Shown one piece after another: positions 53,915 to 63,072 of a stretch of 64,000 nucleotides of DNA (positions are counted from its first letter, which is position 1; every line of letters starts with the position of its first letter). The notes below the pieces were generated by a model. That model did no database searches. It was not told the origin of the DNA and saw only the letters and a program-made list of their open reading frames with translations. Source of the DNA: JBBCJT01 sp037190665 (GTDB taxonomy: Bacteria; Pseudomonadota; Alphaproteobacteria; Acetobacterales; Acetobacteraceae); assembly GCA_037190665.1 (NCBI GenBank), contig JBBCJT010000098.1, forward strand, positions 8,851 through 72,850, in the 5' to 3' direction. A program made the translations under genes and the position numbers.

Positions 53915-55492
53915 CTACTTCTGTGCGTTCCAGAACACCGGGATCGAGGACGGGATCACGCCGCGCAGACCGGCGCGGTAGGCAGCCGGTTGCGCCAGCT
54001 GTCCCCACATGAGCGCGGGGGTGATCTCGAACGCGACCTTCGAGATCTCCGCGGCGATCCGGCGACGTTCCTCCACCCCCTCGGCGCGCGCGAAGGCATC
54101 CAGCAACGGGTCCAGCCGCGCATCGCAATGCCAGCCGGCGTAGTCGTTGCAGTTGTTCGCGATGTAGAAATGCGTCAGCGGCGAGGACAGGTCGAAGCCG
54201 GAGGCATGGACGCCGAAGGCATGCCAGCCCTCCTTGCGCGCCCGGCGGGCGAGCACGGTGCCCCAGTCCGTCGCCTGCAGGTCGACGGTGAACCCGGCCC
54301 GGCGCAGCAGGTCCGCGAACACCTCCGACGACACGCGCGGCGCGTCGATATCGGTCGCCTGCAGGATGACGATGGGTTCTCCTGCATAGCGGGTCTTCTT
54401 CAGCGCCTCGCGCGCTGCCTCGATCGACGGATTCGCGCCGATCTCGCCGCCGGCTGTGGTCTCGTATGGCGTGCCGCACATGAAGAACGAACGGCAGTCC
54501 GGGCGCATGTGCCGATCCGGCAGGCCGAGGGCGGTCAGCACCGTGGTCTGGTCGACGAGGTGCCACAGCACGCGCCGGATCTCCGGATCATCGAAGGGCT
54601 TCGCCGCGTGGTTCAGGCGGATATAACCTTGGAAGGCGTGCATGCCATCGAAGCCCTGCACCGTGACCTGCCGGTTGCGCTCGAGGAGTGGCAGCAGGTC
54701 GAACGGCACGTATTGCAGGAAGTCGATCTCGCCGGACTGCAATGCGCTGGTCGCGGTGGCACCGTCCGGAACGGTCCGGAAGATGACCTGATCCAGATGC
54801 GGCACCTTGCCGCCGGCGAGAAAGTCGGCGGGTTCGGTGCGCGGGCGGTAGTTCGGGTTGCGATCGAGCACGATCCGGTCGCCCGGCCGGTACTGGTCCT
54901 GCCGGAAGATGAACGGGCCGGAGCCGATGACCTCCGTGATCCGCTGGTCACCCGGTGTCTGCGCCAGACGCTCGGGCAGGATGAAAGGCACCGGGCTGTT
55001 CGGCCGGCCCAGCGCATCCAGCACAAGCCCCGACGGTTCCTTCAGGACGATCCGGAAGCGGCGGGCGTCGATCGCCTCCATCGTGTCGACGGACGCCATC
55101 AGCCTGCGGCCGAGCGTGGAGCGCGGCGCCCAGCGGCGGATCGACGCCACGCTGTCCGCCGCGGTGACGGGCGCACCGTCATGCCACGCCAGACCCTCGC
55201 GCAGCGTGAACGTCCAGGTCAGCCGGTCATCGGAGACGGTCCATTCCTGGACCATCTGGGGCTTGATCTCCCCTTTCGAGTCCATCGCGAACAGCGTGTC
55301 ATAGACCGCATAGCCGAAGGTGCGGCTGACATAGGCGGTGGTGAAGTGGGGGTCGAACACGACGGCCTCGGCTTCCAGCACGGCGGTCAGGGTCGCCGCC
55401 TGCGCCGGTTGCGCTGGCCATGCCAAAGTGGACGTCGCAACGGCGCAGCATAGCAGCGCCGCACGCGACAGGGATTTCAGACCAGGGTACAT
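53915..55492 (-). CDS. Peptide/opine-type ABC binding protein (SBP_bac_5), without linked permease
   Basis: 525 residues with signal peptide core RAALLCCAVATSTLAWPAQPA. ATG 55492 is preceded by GGAAGCGG. Family features: AVVFDPHFTTAYVSRTFGYAVYDTL, LREGLAWHDGAPVTAADSV, FDDPEIRRVLWHLVD. It is not closely similar to the binding protein at 43276. No permease or ATPase is next to it, so it may share a Dpp-type transporter, possibly the one at 44844-48569. It lies between the GMC oxidase and the GlpR gene on the same strand. Confidence 0.92.
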   Translation of the reverse strand: MYPGLKSLSRAALLCCAVATSTLAWPAQPAQAATLTAVLEAEAVVFDPHFTTAYVSRTFGYAVYDTLFAMDSKGEIKPQMVQEWTVSDDRLTWTFTLREGLAWHDGAPVTAADSVASIRRWAPRSTLGRRLMASVDTMEAIDARRFRIVLKEPSGLVLDALGRPNSPVPFILPERLAQTPGDQRITEVIGSGPFIFRQDQYRPGDRIVLDRNPNYRPRTEPADFLAGGKVPHLDQVIFRTVPDGATATSALQSGEIDFLQYVPFDLLPLLERNRQVTVQGFDGMHAFQGYIRLNHAAKPFDDPEIRRVLWHLVDQTTVLTALGLPDRHMRPDCRSFFMCGTPYETTAGGEIGANPSIEAAREALKKTRYAGEPIVILQATDIDAPRVSSEVFADLLRRAGFTVDLQATDWGTVLARRARKEGWHAFGVHASGFDLSSPLTHFYIANNCNDYAGWHCDARLDPLLDAFARAEGVEERRRIAAEISKVAFEITPALMWGQLAQPAAYRAGLRGVIPSSIPVFWNAQK

Positions 55493-55532
55493 TCTTTCCG
55501 CTTCCTCCTTGCAGGTATGGGAACGATCCGTT

Positions 55533-57158
55533 TCATCGGGTCGCTGCGAGCAGTTCCGCCGCTTTCTCGCCGATCATCAGTGCCGTCGCGTTGAGGTTGC
55601 CCGCGATGTGGCGCGGCAGGATCGAGGCATCCGCCACCCACAACGCCTCGGCCCCGCGCACGGAGAGGTCGGGCGCGACCACCGCACGCGCATCAGGACC
55701 CATCCGGCAGGTGCCGGCGGGGTGATAGAACGGGCGCGTCGCGGAACGGAGGAAAGCGAGGTCGGCCTCCCGCCCGGCGCTGCGCGGCGGCACGCCGATC
55801 AGCTCGCGCACATGCGTGCCGAAGGGCGCCGTCTCCGCCATGCGCCGCACCCAGTCCAGTCCACGGAGCAGCGTTTCCGTGTCCCGCGTATCAGCCAGCA
55901 ACTGCGGATGGATCGCGATCGGCTGCGCGGGATCGGGCGAGCGCAACGCCAGCCAGCCACGGCTTTCCGGGTAGTTCAGGTTCATGAGGATCGTCGCGAG
56001 GTTCCGCCTCGGGATGATCCGCTTCCCGTTCTTCAGCGTGCTGCCGAACGGGAACAGGTGAAACTGGAGGTCCGGTTCCGGCTGATCGGGCGCCGAACGG
56101 AAGAATGCGAGGACCTGGGCGGTGGGAACGCTGAACGGTCCCTCCCGCCGCACCATCCAGCGTCCGAACTGCCACGCCGCGCGAAGCGGGGCGGAGTCCC
56201 GGTTCACGGTCGGCACATCGAGTTCGGCCTGAACATAGAGCCCGGGGTGCTCCATCAGGTTCTGCCCGACCTCGGGGCTGTCGATCACCGGCGCGATGCC
56301 ATGGCGCACCAGATCCCGCGCGTTTCCAACGCCGGACAGCATCAGCAGATGCGGCGAGTTGATCGCGCCGGCGCAGAGCACGACGCCCCGCCGCGCGGTG
56401 ATGCCGAGCGCCTGCCCGCCGCGTCGCGCCCGCACGCCCGTCGCCCGCACGCCGTCGAAGGCAATGCGTTCCACCAGCACGCCGTCCAGAACCCGCAGGT
56501 TCCGGCGCGTCAGGTTCGGCGCGATGAAGGCATCCCACGCGGAATGCCGCCGGCCATCGATGGTCGATCCCTGGTTCCAGGCAACGCCTTCGTGCCGGCC
56601 GCCATTCAGGTCATCCGTTTCGGGAATGCCGGCCGCCACGGCGCTGGCGATGAACTCGGCGGACACGGGATGGCGCCAGCGCAGGGCCGAGACGCGCTGC
56701 GGGCCCATGCCACCGCGAAATGCGTTGTCGGGCGCATCCGCCGTTTCCAGCCGGCGGAACAGCGGCAACACGTCGCGCCAGCCCCAGCCCTCGTTGCCGA
56801 GCGCTTCCCACGCATCGTAGTCGGCCGGCGCGCCGCGGATGAAGATCATGCCGTTGATGGCGGAGGAACCGCCCGGCAACCGCCCGCGCGGCCACATCTC
56901 CGACAGGCCGTCCCGCGTGGGATCGGGCTCCGAGACATAGCCCCAGTCGTAGCGCGGGTTGCCGATGGTCCTGAGCAGGGCGGCGGGGATCCGCGTGATG
57001 CCGAGCCTATCGCGTCGCCCGGCCTCCAGCACGATGACCGACACGTTCGCCTGTTCGGAGAGACGCGAGGCGAGCACGCAGCCCGCGCTGCCGGCGCCGA
57101 TGACGACGAAATCGGCTTCCAGTGCGCCGGGCGCCCGTGTCGCGGTTTCGCTGCTCAC
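55533..57158 (-). CDS. GMC-family oxidoreductase (choline/alcohol dehydrogenase type)
   Basis: 541 residues from GTG 57158. FAD motif DFVVIGAGSAGCVLASRLSE. The two GMC signatures are GRLPGGSSAINGMIFIRG and GAINSPHLLMLSGVG. Active-site His in FYHPAGTCRMG and the C-terminal Asn in IAGNLNATALMIGEKAAEL complete the family pattern. It oxidises a primary alcohol to the aldehyde with FAD. Choline is only one possibility, since no betaine-aldehyde dehydrogenase is nearby; a polyol or aromatic alcohol is equally possible. It is 40 bases upstream of the binding-protein gene and probably co-transcribed with it. Confidence 0.92.
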   Translation of the reverse strand: MSSETATRAPGALEADFVVIGAGSAGCVLASRLSEQANVSVIVLEAGRRDRLGITRIPAALLRTIGNPRYDWGYVSEPDPTRDGLSEMWPRGRLPGGSSAINGMIFIRGAPADYDAWEALGNEGWGWRDVLPLFRRLETADAPDNAFRGGMGPQRVSALRWRHPVSAEFIASAVAAGIPETDDLNGGRHEGVAWNQGSTIDGRRHSAWDAFIAPNLTRRNLRVLDGVLVERIAFDGVRATGVRARRGGQALGITARRGVVLCAGAINSPHLLMLSGVGNARDLVRHGIAPVIDSPEVGQNLMEHPGLYVQAELDVPTVNRDSAPLRAAWQFGRWMVRREGPFSVPTAQVLAFFRSAPDQPEPDLQFHLFPFGSTLKNGKRIIPRRNLATILMNLNYPESRGWLALRSPDPAQPIAIHPQLLADTRDTETLLRGLDWVRRMAETAPFGTHVRELIGVPPRSAGREADLAFLRSATRPFYHPAGTCRMGPDARAVVAPDLSVRGAEALWVADASILPRHIAGNLNATALMIGEKAAELLAATR

Positions 57159-57273
57159 GCGGTGGGATCACACGGTGGCGCAGCGATCCGCCCGCGTGTG
57201 TGACCATGGTTCGAACTGCTGACGCTCAATGCCCGGGCTTTGGGCGAGGAGGCGCTTCTGACCATTCGGTCAT

Positions 57274-57302
57274 ATTCAATTGATCATTTCAACATGTCAA
57301 GG
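57274..57302 (-). promoter_or_regulatory. Possible promoter of the GMC operon
   Basis: On the minus strand, TTGACA (57302-57297) is followed after 17 bases by GAATAT (57279-57274). The stretch is locally AT-rich within GC-rich DNA, and lies about 110 bases before the GTG start. Confidence 0.4.
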
Positions 57303-57884
57303 ACCGGCCCGCCTCGAAGCATGTTCGGATGCGATCAGCAGGCGCACCGTGCTGGCGGCGATCACCGCAATCGCGCGAGTTGAGGCGGGAAGAAGCAGCG
57401 ACGCGCGCACGGCAGGGCTGATCTGTCCGCCCTAGACGAGGCGGAAGCCGCCAGCGCTAGGGCGGTAAGGCCAGGTACGCGGTTCCGAATGACTGTTCGC
57501 GCAGCCAGGGCAGCAGTCGCAGGCTGACAGCGGTGTGGAGCAGGGCGTACGCGAACAGCGTACCCGCTACGAGGCCCGGCGGTTCACGGTGACGCCGAGA
57601 TGTGCGCTGACTCTCGCCAGGGCGAAGCAGCCACCCGAGCCGGAGGTCCTGCCGGATGCCGCGCCAGTGGGGAATTTTTCCGGGGCGCTAGACTGGCACG
57701 GCCGCGCTGGGTATTGAGCGGCGCGTTGGACGCGATGCGGGACACGAACTTCTCCTGCGGCGCGCTCAGCACGTTGGTAACGCGGCGCCAGAATTCGAAT
57801 ACCTTTCGGATGGCGTCTGGAATCAACTGGACCTGACTGGAGTTGACTAGGCTACGCCTTGTAAAAATCAACGACTTAGCCGCT
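57303..57884. other. Gene-poor stretch with two hairpins and no supported gene
   Basis: No frame has a credible start with ribosome binding site. A nested hairpin at 57427-57465 is described separately. A second hairpin is GTACGC (57547-57552), loop GAACA, GCGTAC (57558-57563), extendable past a one-base bulge. On the minus strand one open stretch with a hydrophobic translation (AGTLFAYALLHTAV) ends at 57457 but has no start codon, so it may be a gene remnant or chance. Confidence 0.4.
57427..57465. repeat. Nested inverted repeat (39-base hairpin)
   Basis: CCGCCCTAG (57427-57435) pairs perfectly with CTAGGGCGG (57457-57465). Inside lies GGCGG-aag-CCGCC (57440-57452), separated from the outer stem by a four-by-four internal loop. 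The structure would be very stable in RNA. No T-run follows, so it is not a classical terminator. Confidence 0.6.
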
Positions 57885-57960
57885 GTCCCGTTCGTCTAGA
57901 GGCCTAGGACACCAGCCTTTCACGTTGGTAACACGGGTTCGAATCCCGTACGGGACGCCA
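57885..57960 (+). tRNA. tRNA-Glu (anticodon TTC)
   Basis: A full cloverleaf can be folded. The acceptor stem GTCCCGT pairs with ACGGGAC, followed by G and an encoded CCA at 57958-57960. The D stem is GTCT/GGAC. The anticodon stem CCAGC/GTTGG encloses the loop CTTTCAC with anticodon TTC. The T arm is ACGGG-TTCGAAT-CCCGT. I see no copy of the 3' end nearby that would mark an integrated element. Confidence 0.95.
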
Positions 57961-58085
57961 CCCGCATCACGCAAGCCGAGCGTCGGCCTTCCGCCGGCGG
58001 ATCACACCTTCATCGACGCCATCGCGCGCAGCCGCGAAACCCTAATGGTGCGCTGCCCGTTCTTCTGTATGGGGCCGCACGCGCC

Positions 58086-58217
58086 TCACACGGGCTCGCC
58101 GTCGCTGTCATAGATCACTTCGGTTTGGTACCTGTCCTCGGTGATGCGGAGCACCAGTAGCCGATCGCAAGTGGCGTACAGCGAGATCGAGTTTCCACTC
58201 GTCAGCTTCACCTGCAC
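58086..58217 (-). CDS. Possible small protein, 43 aa, unknown function
   Basis: GTG 58217, with GGGGTGAG just upstream, opens a 43-codon frame ending at TGA 58086-58088. The translation starts with VQVKLTSGNSISLYATCDRL and ends EVIYDSDGEPV. It alternates hydrophobic and polar residues like a small beta-sheet protein and has few Arg/Ala/Gly runs, unlike shadow frames in this GC-rich DNA. It reads like a genuine conserved small protein, but I cannot name a family. It lies in the gene-poor stretch after the tRNA-Glu gene and before the GntR gene, all on the minus strand. Confidence 0.38.
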   Translation of the reverse strand: MQVKLTSGNSISLYATCDRLLVLRITEDRYQTEVIYDSDGEPV

Positions 58218-58323
58218 GTCTCACCCCGCAGCGTCACGCGGAACCTTCAACCCGGATAGTGTCTAGCGAGCCCTGACCAGCGTTAGCTCGGGGAATGTTG
58301 CGGCGGGACCCCATCAGCGACGT

Positions 58324-59064
58324 TCATCCAGACTCCGCCAGCGACACGAGATCGGCCGCGGTACTTCGTCGATTGACGAAGTACTCATAGAGCCTGCGAC
58401 GGAAAAGATCGTTGTGAGCGTTGGCAAGCCGGTCGGCCGCTTCAGCATCCCCACCCTCGATGGCATCGAAGATCGCGGCATGCTCCGCGATGAGTGTCTC
58501 GGTGTGCATTGCGGGTGTGTGTGTCTTTGAGGCCACCTGATCGATCGTCAGGCGTGCAAGACGCAGGCCCTGATCGAGCAGTTCATTATAGAGCTTGGAC
58601 ACGTGACTGTTGCCGCAGCACGCCGCGATGGCCGCGTGGAAAGCCCGATTGAGTTCCGGCACCGTGACCGTGTCCTGACGCGCCCCCTTCACGAACGCGT
58701 CCCGATGCACCGCAATCTGCTTCAGGTCCCTGTCGCTCCTTCGTGTCGCCGCCCAGCGATGCGTGGCGCGCTGCATCAGCGCGAGGGCCTCGAAATACTG
58801 GCTGAGCTGGGTCACGGTGATCTCGGCGACACGTGCCCCGCGATTTGGCAGCAACTCGACCAGGTTCTCGGACGCGAGGCGAACGAAGGCCTCGCGTAAC
58901 GGCGTGCGCGAGAGGCGCAAGTCCCGCACGAGAACAGCTTCCTCCAGGGGGGTTCCGGGCTCGAGCGTGAGGTCGAGAATGCGCGATCGAAGCACCTGAT
59001 AGGCCACTTCCCGACCGGTCCCCCGCCGCGGGCCGTTTCGAAGTGCACTCGCCTGTTTGCTCAT
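58324..59064 (-). CDS. GntR-family transcriptional regulator (FadR/FCD type)
   Basis: 246 residues. N-terminal winged helix: REVAYQVLRSRILDLTLEPGTPL, LVRDLRLSRTPLREAFVRLASENLVELLPNRG-type segment. The C-terminal FCD helical domain holds the metal/ligand residues expected in this group (HRDAFVKGA, NRAFHAAIAACCGN, TETLIAEHAAIFDAIEGGD). It is divergent from the hydantoinase genes, with a palindromic operator between, so it most likely represses them and itself until the substrate or product binds. The ATG is at 59064. Confidence 0.93.
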   Translation of the reverse strand: MSKQASALRNGPRRGTGREVAYQVLRSRILDLTLEPGTPLEEAVLVRDLRLSRTPLREAFVRLASENLVELLPNRGARVAEITVTQLSQYFEALALMQRATHRWAATRRSDRDLKQIAVHRDAFVKGARQDTVTVPELNRAFHAAIAACCGNSHVSKLYNELLDQGLRLARLTIDQVASKTHTPAMHTETLIAEHAAIFDAIEGGDAEAADRLANAHNDLFRRRLYEYFVNRRSTAADLVSLAESG

Positions 59065-59091
59065 CTTGACACTCCCGGGGGATGACGTAGT

Positions 59092-59114
59092 CTTGCATAC
59101 GACAAGTATGCAAG
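59092..59114. promoter_or_regulatory. GntR operator palindrome
   Basis: CTTGCATAC (59092-59100) and GTATGCAAG (59106-59114) are perfect nine-base inverted arms around GACAA. The site lies midway in the 107-base region between the GntR gene and the hydantoinase operon. FCD-type GntR proteins bind such short palindromes, so this is very likely the regulator's own operator. Confidence 0.7.
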
Positions 59115-59171
59115 TTCTCTTTTTCTTGGTGTTAACAACGACTTAAACCGGATACAGACGCGAGGATCTTC

Positions 59172-61304
59172 GTGGAAGCAACGCACGCCACGTACCCCAC
59201 TGCGCGTTTTCGTGTCGGTGTCGATATCGGCGGCACCTTCACGGACGTCGTCGTGGTGGCGGAGGATGGCGAGGCCGTCCATTGCGTGAAGGTCCTCACG
59301 ACACCCGACGATCCTTCGGAAGGATTCCTCAACGGGCTCGCCGAAGCATCCGAACGCTTCGGCGTGGACATGAAAGCCATCAGCTTCGCTGTCCACGGCA
59401 CGACCATCGCGACCAACGCGATCATCCAGGGCAAGGGCGCGCCCGCAGGCTTGCTGACCAGCGCGGGTTTTTCCGACGTCCTCGAGATCGCCTACCAGAC
59501 GCGCCCGGCGCTGTACGACATCTTCTACGAAAAGCCGAAGCCGCTCGTGCCGCGCTACCGCTGCATCGGCATTCCGGAGCGCATCACGGCGAAGGGCGAA
59601 GTCCTGACCGCGCTGGACGAAGCAGCAGTCGAACAGGCGGCGCGGCAACTCGCCGCCGAGGGTGTCGAGGCGATCGCGGTGGCGTTCCTCCACGCCTACG
59701 CGGATCCAGCCCATGAGCGGCGTGCCCGCGCTGCGATCGCGCGCGCGGTGCCAGGTATGATCGTGGTGTTGTCGAGCGACGTCTGCCCGGAATACCGCGA
59801 GTATCCTCGGACCAGCACCGCGGTCGTGAACGCGGTCCTCCGCCCGCGGGTCGGTCCGTACATCGCGCAGCTCGAGCACCGCCTCGCCGAGCGGGGCCTC
59901 GGCACCGGCCTGCACCTGATGACATCGAGCGGCGGGATCATCTCGGCCGAGACGGCGAAGGACCTGCCCGTCAATCTCGTGGAATCGGGCCCTGCCGCCG
60001 GCGTGATCGGCGCGGCGTTCGTCGCGGGCCAGCTCGCGCATGAAGGCGTCTCCAAACGGATCCTGGCGCTCGACATCGGCGGCACCACCGCGAAGGTCGC
60101 ACTGGTCGATGACGGCGTGCCAGCGCTCGCCGACGAGTTCGAGGTGGGCGCCGCCGCGCGCCCCACCACCACCGCGAGCCGCGGCCAGGGCTATCCGGTC
60201 AAGACGCCGGCCATCAGCCTGATCGAGATCGGCGCGGGCGGCGGATCGATCGCCCTTATCGATCCGGGAGGTGCGCTCACGGTCGGTCCGGAAAGTGCCG
60301 GCGCCGTGCCGGGGCCGGCCTGCTACAGCAAGGGCGGCGAGCGTGCGACGATCACCGACGCGAACCTCGTGCTCGGCCGGCTCGATCCGGAGTTCTTCCT
60401 CGGCGGCTCGCTCACGCTCGACGCGGCGCGGGCGCGCGAGGCGATCCGGCGCGACGTCGCCGAGCCGCTGGGCCTCGGCGTCGAGGAAGCCGCGCGCGCG
60501 ATCATCGACATCGCCAATGCGAAGATGATCTCCGCGATCGAGTTCATCTCGATCCAGCAGGGCATCGACCCGCGCGAGTATGCGCTGGTTCCTTCCGGTG
60601 GCGCCGGTCCACTGCACGCGGTCGCGATCGCGGCGGCGCTCGGGCTGCGCACGGTCGTGATCCCGCAGATGCCGGGACTGAATTCGGCACTGGGCATGCT
60701 GGCGACCGACATCAAGCATGACTTCGTCCGCACGCTCTACCGTCCGATCCGGCAGCTCACAGCCGCCTCGCTCTGGTCGTTGCTTGACGAGATGGCCGAC
60801 GCCGGAACAGCGCTGCTCAAAAAGAACCACGTGCCAGCCGACCAACGCGAGATCCGGTGCGAGGCGGAGGTCTGTTATGTGGGCCAGAGCTATGCGCTGA
60901 GAATCCCGGTGCCGGCTGACCGCAGCGAGGGCGTGCTTGGGCAGATCGACGCGGCCTTCCGGGCGAGTCACCAGTCGAAATACGGCTTCGCGAGCCGGAC
61001 CGAGCCGACGCTCGTCACCAATCTGCGCGTGCAGGCGCTCGGGTGGGTCGATCGTCCGCGTCTCGGCTCATACAATTCGGGACAGGGCGTGGCGGCAGCG
61101 ATGAAGGACCGTCGCGAGGTACATTTCGACCGGCCGATCGAGACGCCGGTTTACGATCGAACCCTGCTCGGGGCGGGCGACGTAGTCGTCGGGCCGGCGA
61201 TCATCGAGCAGATGGATACGTCGACCGTGCTGCCTGAAGGCACGTCGGCCACCGTGGACCCGAGCGGCAGCCTTGTCGTCACGATCGGTGTTGAGGGGAA
61301 CTGA
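59172..61304 (+). CDS. Hydantoinase/5-oxoprolinase subunit A (HyuA)
   Basis: 710 residues from GTG 59172, with AGGA upstream. The ASKHA-type ATP-binding motifs are present: RVGVDIGGTFTDVVVV, VHGTTIATNAIIQGKGAPAG, LALDIGGTTAKVALVDDG, SLIEIGAGGGSIALIDPG, PSGGAGPLHAVAIAAALG. It works with HyuB encoded next to open N-methylhydantoin, hydantoin or oxoproline rings with ATP. It resembles the first half of the fused enzyme at 39360 but is a separate, divergent copy with its own regulator. Confidence 0.95.
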   Translation: MEATHATYPTARFRVGVDIGGTFTDVVVVAEDGEAVHCVKVLTTPDDPSEGFLNGLAEASERFGVDMKAISFAVHGTTIATNAIIQGKGAPAGLLTSAGFSDVLEIAYQTRPALYDIFYEKPKPLVPRYRCIGIPERITAKGEVLTALDEAAVEQAARQLAAEGVEAIAVAFLHAYADPAHERRARAAIARAVPGMIVVLSSDVCPEYREYPRTSTAVVNAVLRPRVGPYIAQLEHRLAERGLGTGLHLMTSSGGIISAETAKDLPVNLVESGPAAGVIGAAFVAGQLAHEGVSKRILALDIGGTTAKVALVDDGVPALADEFEVGAAARPTTTASRGQGYPVKTPAISLIEIGAGGGSIALIDPGGALTVGPESAGAVPGPACYSKGGERATITDANLVLGRLDPEFFLGGSLTLDAARAREAIRRDVAEPLGLGVEEAARAIIDIANAKMISAIEFISIQQGIDPREYALVPSGGAGPLHAVAIAAALGLRTVVIPQMPGLNSALGMLATDIKHDFVRTLYRPIRQLTAASLWSLLDEMADAGTALLKKNHVPADQREIRCEAEVCYVGQSYALRIPVPADRSEGVLGQIDAAFRASHQSKYGFASRTEPTLVTNLRVQALGWVDRPRLGSYNSGQGVAAAMKDRREVHFDRPIETPVYDRTLLGAGDVVVGPAIIEQMDTSTVLPEGTSATVDPSGSLVVTIGVEGN

Positions 61305-61305
61305 G

Positions 61306-62976
61306 ATGCCGGACATCATGCCGGGGTCGAAAGCGACGGGTCTCACTGACATTGACCCGGTCACCTTCGAGGTTCTGCGCAACGCCGTCATCAACGCCAC
61401 CGAGGAGATGGCGCTGACGATCCGGCGTGCCGCCTATTCGACCAACATCAAGACGCGCGCCGACTTCTCGTGCGCCTTCTTCGACAGCACCCTGCGCTGC
61501 ATCGCCCAGTCATTCGCACAGCCCTCGCATCTCGTCGCCATGGCGACGATCGCGCCGGCGTCGATCCGCGAATACGGCCCGGACCGGCTCCGCCCCGGTG
61601 ATGCCATCCTGGTCAACGATCCGCACCGCGGTTCGAGCCATCTGAACGACATCACGTGCGTGACGCCGGTGCATTTCGAAGGGCACTGCATCGGCTACCT
61701 CGCCAACATGGCGCATCATGTCGACGTTGGTGGTTCATCCCCGGCAAGCCTCGGGCTGAACAAGGAGCTTTTCCAGGAAGGGATCATCATTCCACCGACG
61801 CGCGTCGCGCAGGGCGGGGAGATCGACGACAATGTCCTGAACCTGCTGCTCTCGAACGTGCGCGCGCCGCGCGAGACGAGCGGGGATTTGCGTGCACAGC
61901 TCTCCGCGAACTTCGTCGGCGCGGCCCGGATCGTCGCGCTGACACGCCGCTATGGCGCGGAGGTGATGCGGCAGTTCTTCGACGAACTGATCTCCTATAC
62001 GGAGCGGTGGGCCGCGCACGATCTTGCGGCCCTTCCGAGCGGAAGCTGGGAAGCCGAGGCCTGCCGCGACGACGACGGGTTCAGTGACGAGCCGGTCCGC
62101 CTGAAGGCGCGGGTCACGATCGCCGACGGGCGCATGACGCTCGACATGACAGGTTCGGCGCCCCAACTCGCCTCGCCGCTGAACTGCACCCGGACCATGA
62201 CGGCCTGCGCGCTTGCCTTTGTCGCGCGCTGCCTCGTCTCGCCGAACCTGTCGATCAATTCGGGCTTCCTTTCGCGCCTCGAAGTAACCGGCCCTGACGG
62301 CCTCTGCTGTACCGCGCTGCGGCCCGCGGCCGTCGTCGGCGGCTGGGAGATGGCGCAGAAGATCGCCGAACTGATCTTCCTCGCGCTGCATCCCGCGATG
62401 CCGGAGCGCGTGCCGGCCTCCGGCAAGGCGCTAATCGTCAATCTGGGCTTCGGCGGCATGGACCCGGTGCGCAACGAGTACTTCTGCTACATGGAGACCA
62501 TCGCGGGGGGCGGCGGTGCGCGCCCCGACCGCGATGGCGCGACCGCGGTCCAGACAAATCTGCACAACACCGAGAATGCGCCGATCGAGGAAGTCGAGAT
62601 GAACTACCCGATCCGCATCGTGCGCTATGGCCTGATCCCGGGCAGTGGCGGCGCCGGACGCTTCCGTGGCGGACTCGGCGTTCGCCGCGACTTCGAGTTC
62701 CCGTTCGCGGCGTGCAGCTTCACCGTGTTCTCCGACGGGCGCCGGTTCGCACCGTGGGGACTGGAGGGCGGCGCACCCGGCGCCTGCGCGCGCTACGTGC
62801 TGGACCCTGACGGCGAAGCCACAGACCTTCCCTCGAAGTGCACCGTTATGGTGCCGCAAGGTGGCCGGGTGAGCGTTCAGACGCCGGGCGGCGGCGGCTT
62901 CGGCAATCCGGGCGAGCGCGCGGCCGACGCCTCGGCCGCTGACGCGCGCAACGGCTACGTACTCGACCCTTCATAG
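61306..62976 (+). CDS. Hydantoinase/5-oxoprolinase subunit B (HyuB)
   Basis: 556 residues from ATG 61306, one base after the HyuA stop, with GAGGGGAA upstream; the longer frame from 61273 overlaps HyuA and is less likely. Family features are DPVTFEVLRNAVINATEEMA, AILVNDPHRGSSHLNDITC, NMAHHVDVGG (His ligands), IPGSGGAGRFRGGLGVRRDF and TPGGGGFGNPGER. Together with HyuA it makes the ATP-dependent amidohydrolase. Confidence 0.95.
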   Translation: MPDIMPGSKATGLTDIDPVTFEVLRNAVINATEEMALTIRRAAYSTNIKTRADFSCAFFDSTLRCIAQSFAQPSHLVAMATIAPASIREYGPDRLRPGDAILVNDPHRGSSHLNDITCVTPVHFEGHCIGYLANMAHHVDVGGSSPASLGLNKELFQEGIIIPPTRVAQGGEIDDNVLNLLLSNVRAPRETSGDLRAQLSANFVGAARIVALTRRYGAEVMRQFFDELISYTERWAAHDLAALPSGSWEAEACRDDDGFSDEPVRLKARVTIADGRMTLDMTGSAPQLASPLNCTRTMTACALAFVARCLVSPNLSINSGFLSRLEVTGPDGLCCTALRPAAVVGGWEMAQKIAELIFLALHPAMPERVPASGKALIVNLGFGGMDPVRNEYFCYMETIAGGGGARPDRDGATAVQTNLHNTENAPIEEVEMNYPIRIVRYGLIPGSGGAGRFRGGLGVRRDFEFPFAACSFTVFSDGRRFAPWGLEGGAPGACARYVLDPDGEATDLPSKCTVMVPQGGRVSVQTPGGGGFGNPGERAADASAADARNGYVLDPS

Positions 62977-63072
62977 AGTGCTCGACCACACCGCGATCGC
63001 CGCCGGGACGATGGCGGGGGCGATGTGCGGCGCGATCCGGGGAACGACGGTGCCGAACGGGGAAGGCAGAGG

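Noticed and set aside
55533..57158. BetA choline dehydrogenase
   Set aside because: GMC signatures fit many alcohols. No betaine-aldehyde dehydrogenase, BetI or choline transporter is linked.
57457..57640. Hydrophobic minus-strand open stretch (AGTLFAYALLHTAV)
   Set aside because: It is bounded by stops, with no ATG, GTG or TTG and no ribosome binding site. It could be a gene remnant but cannot be supported.
57885..58320. tRNA-Glu as attachment site of an integrated element
   Set aside because: No integrase, no repeat of the tRNA 3' end and no phage-like gene were seen within the window.
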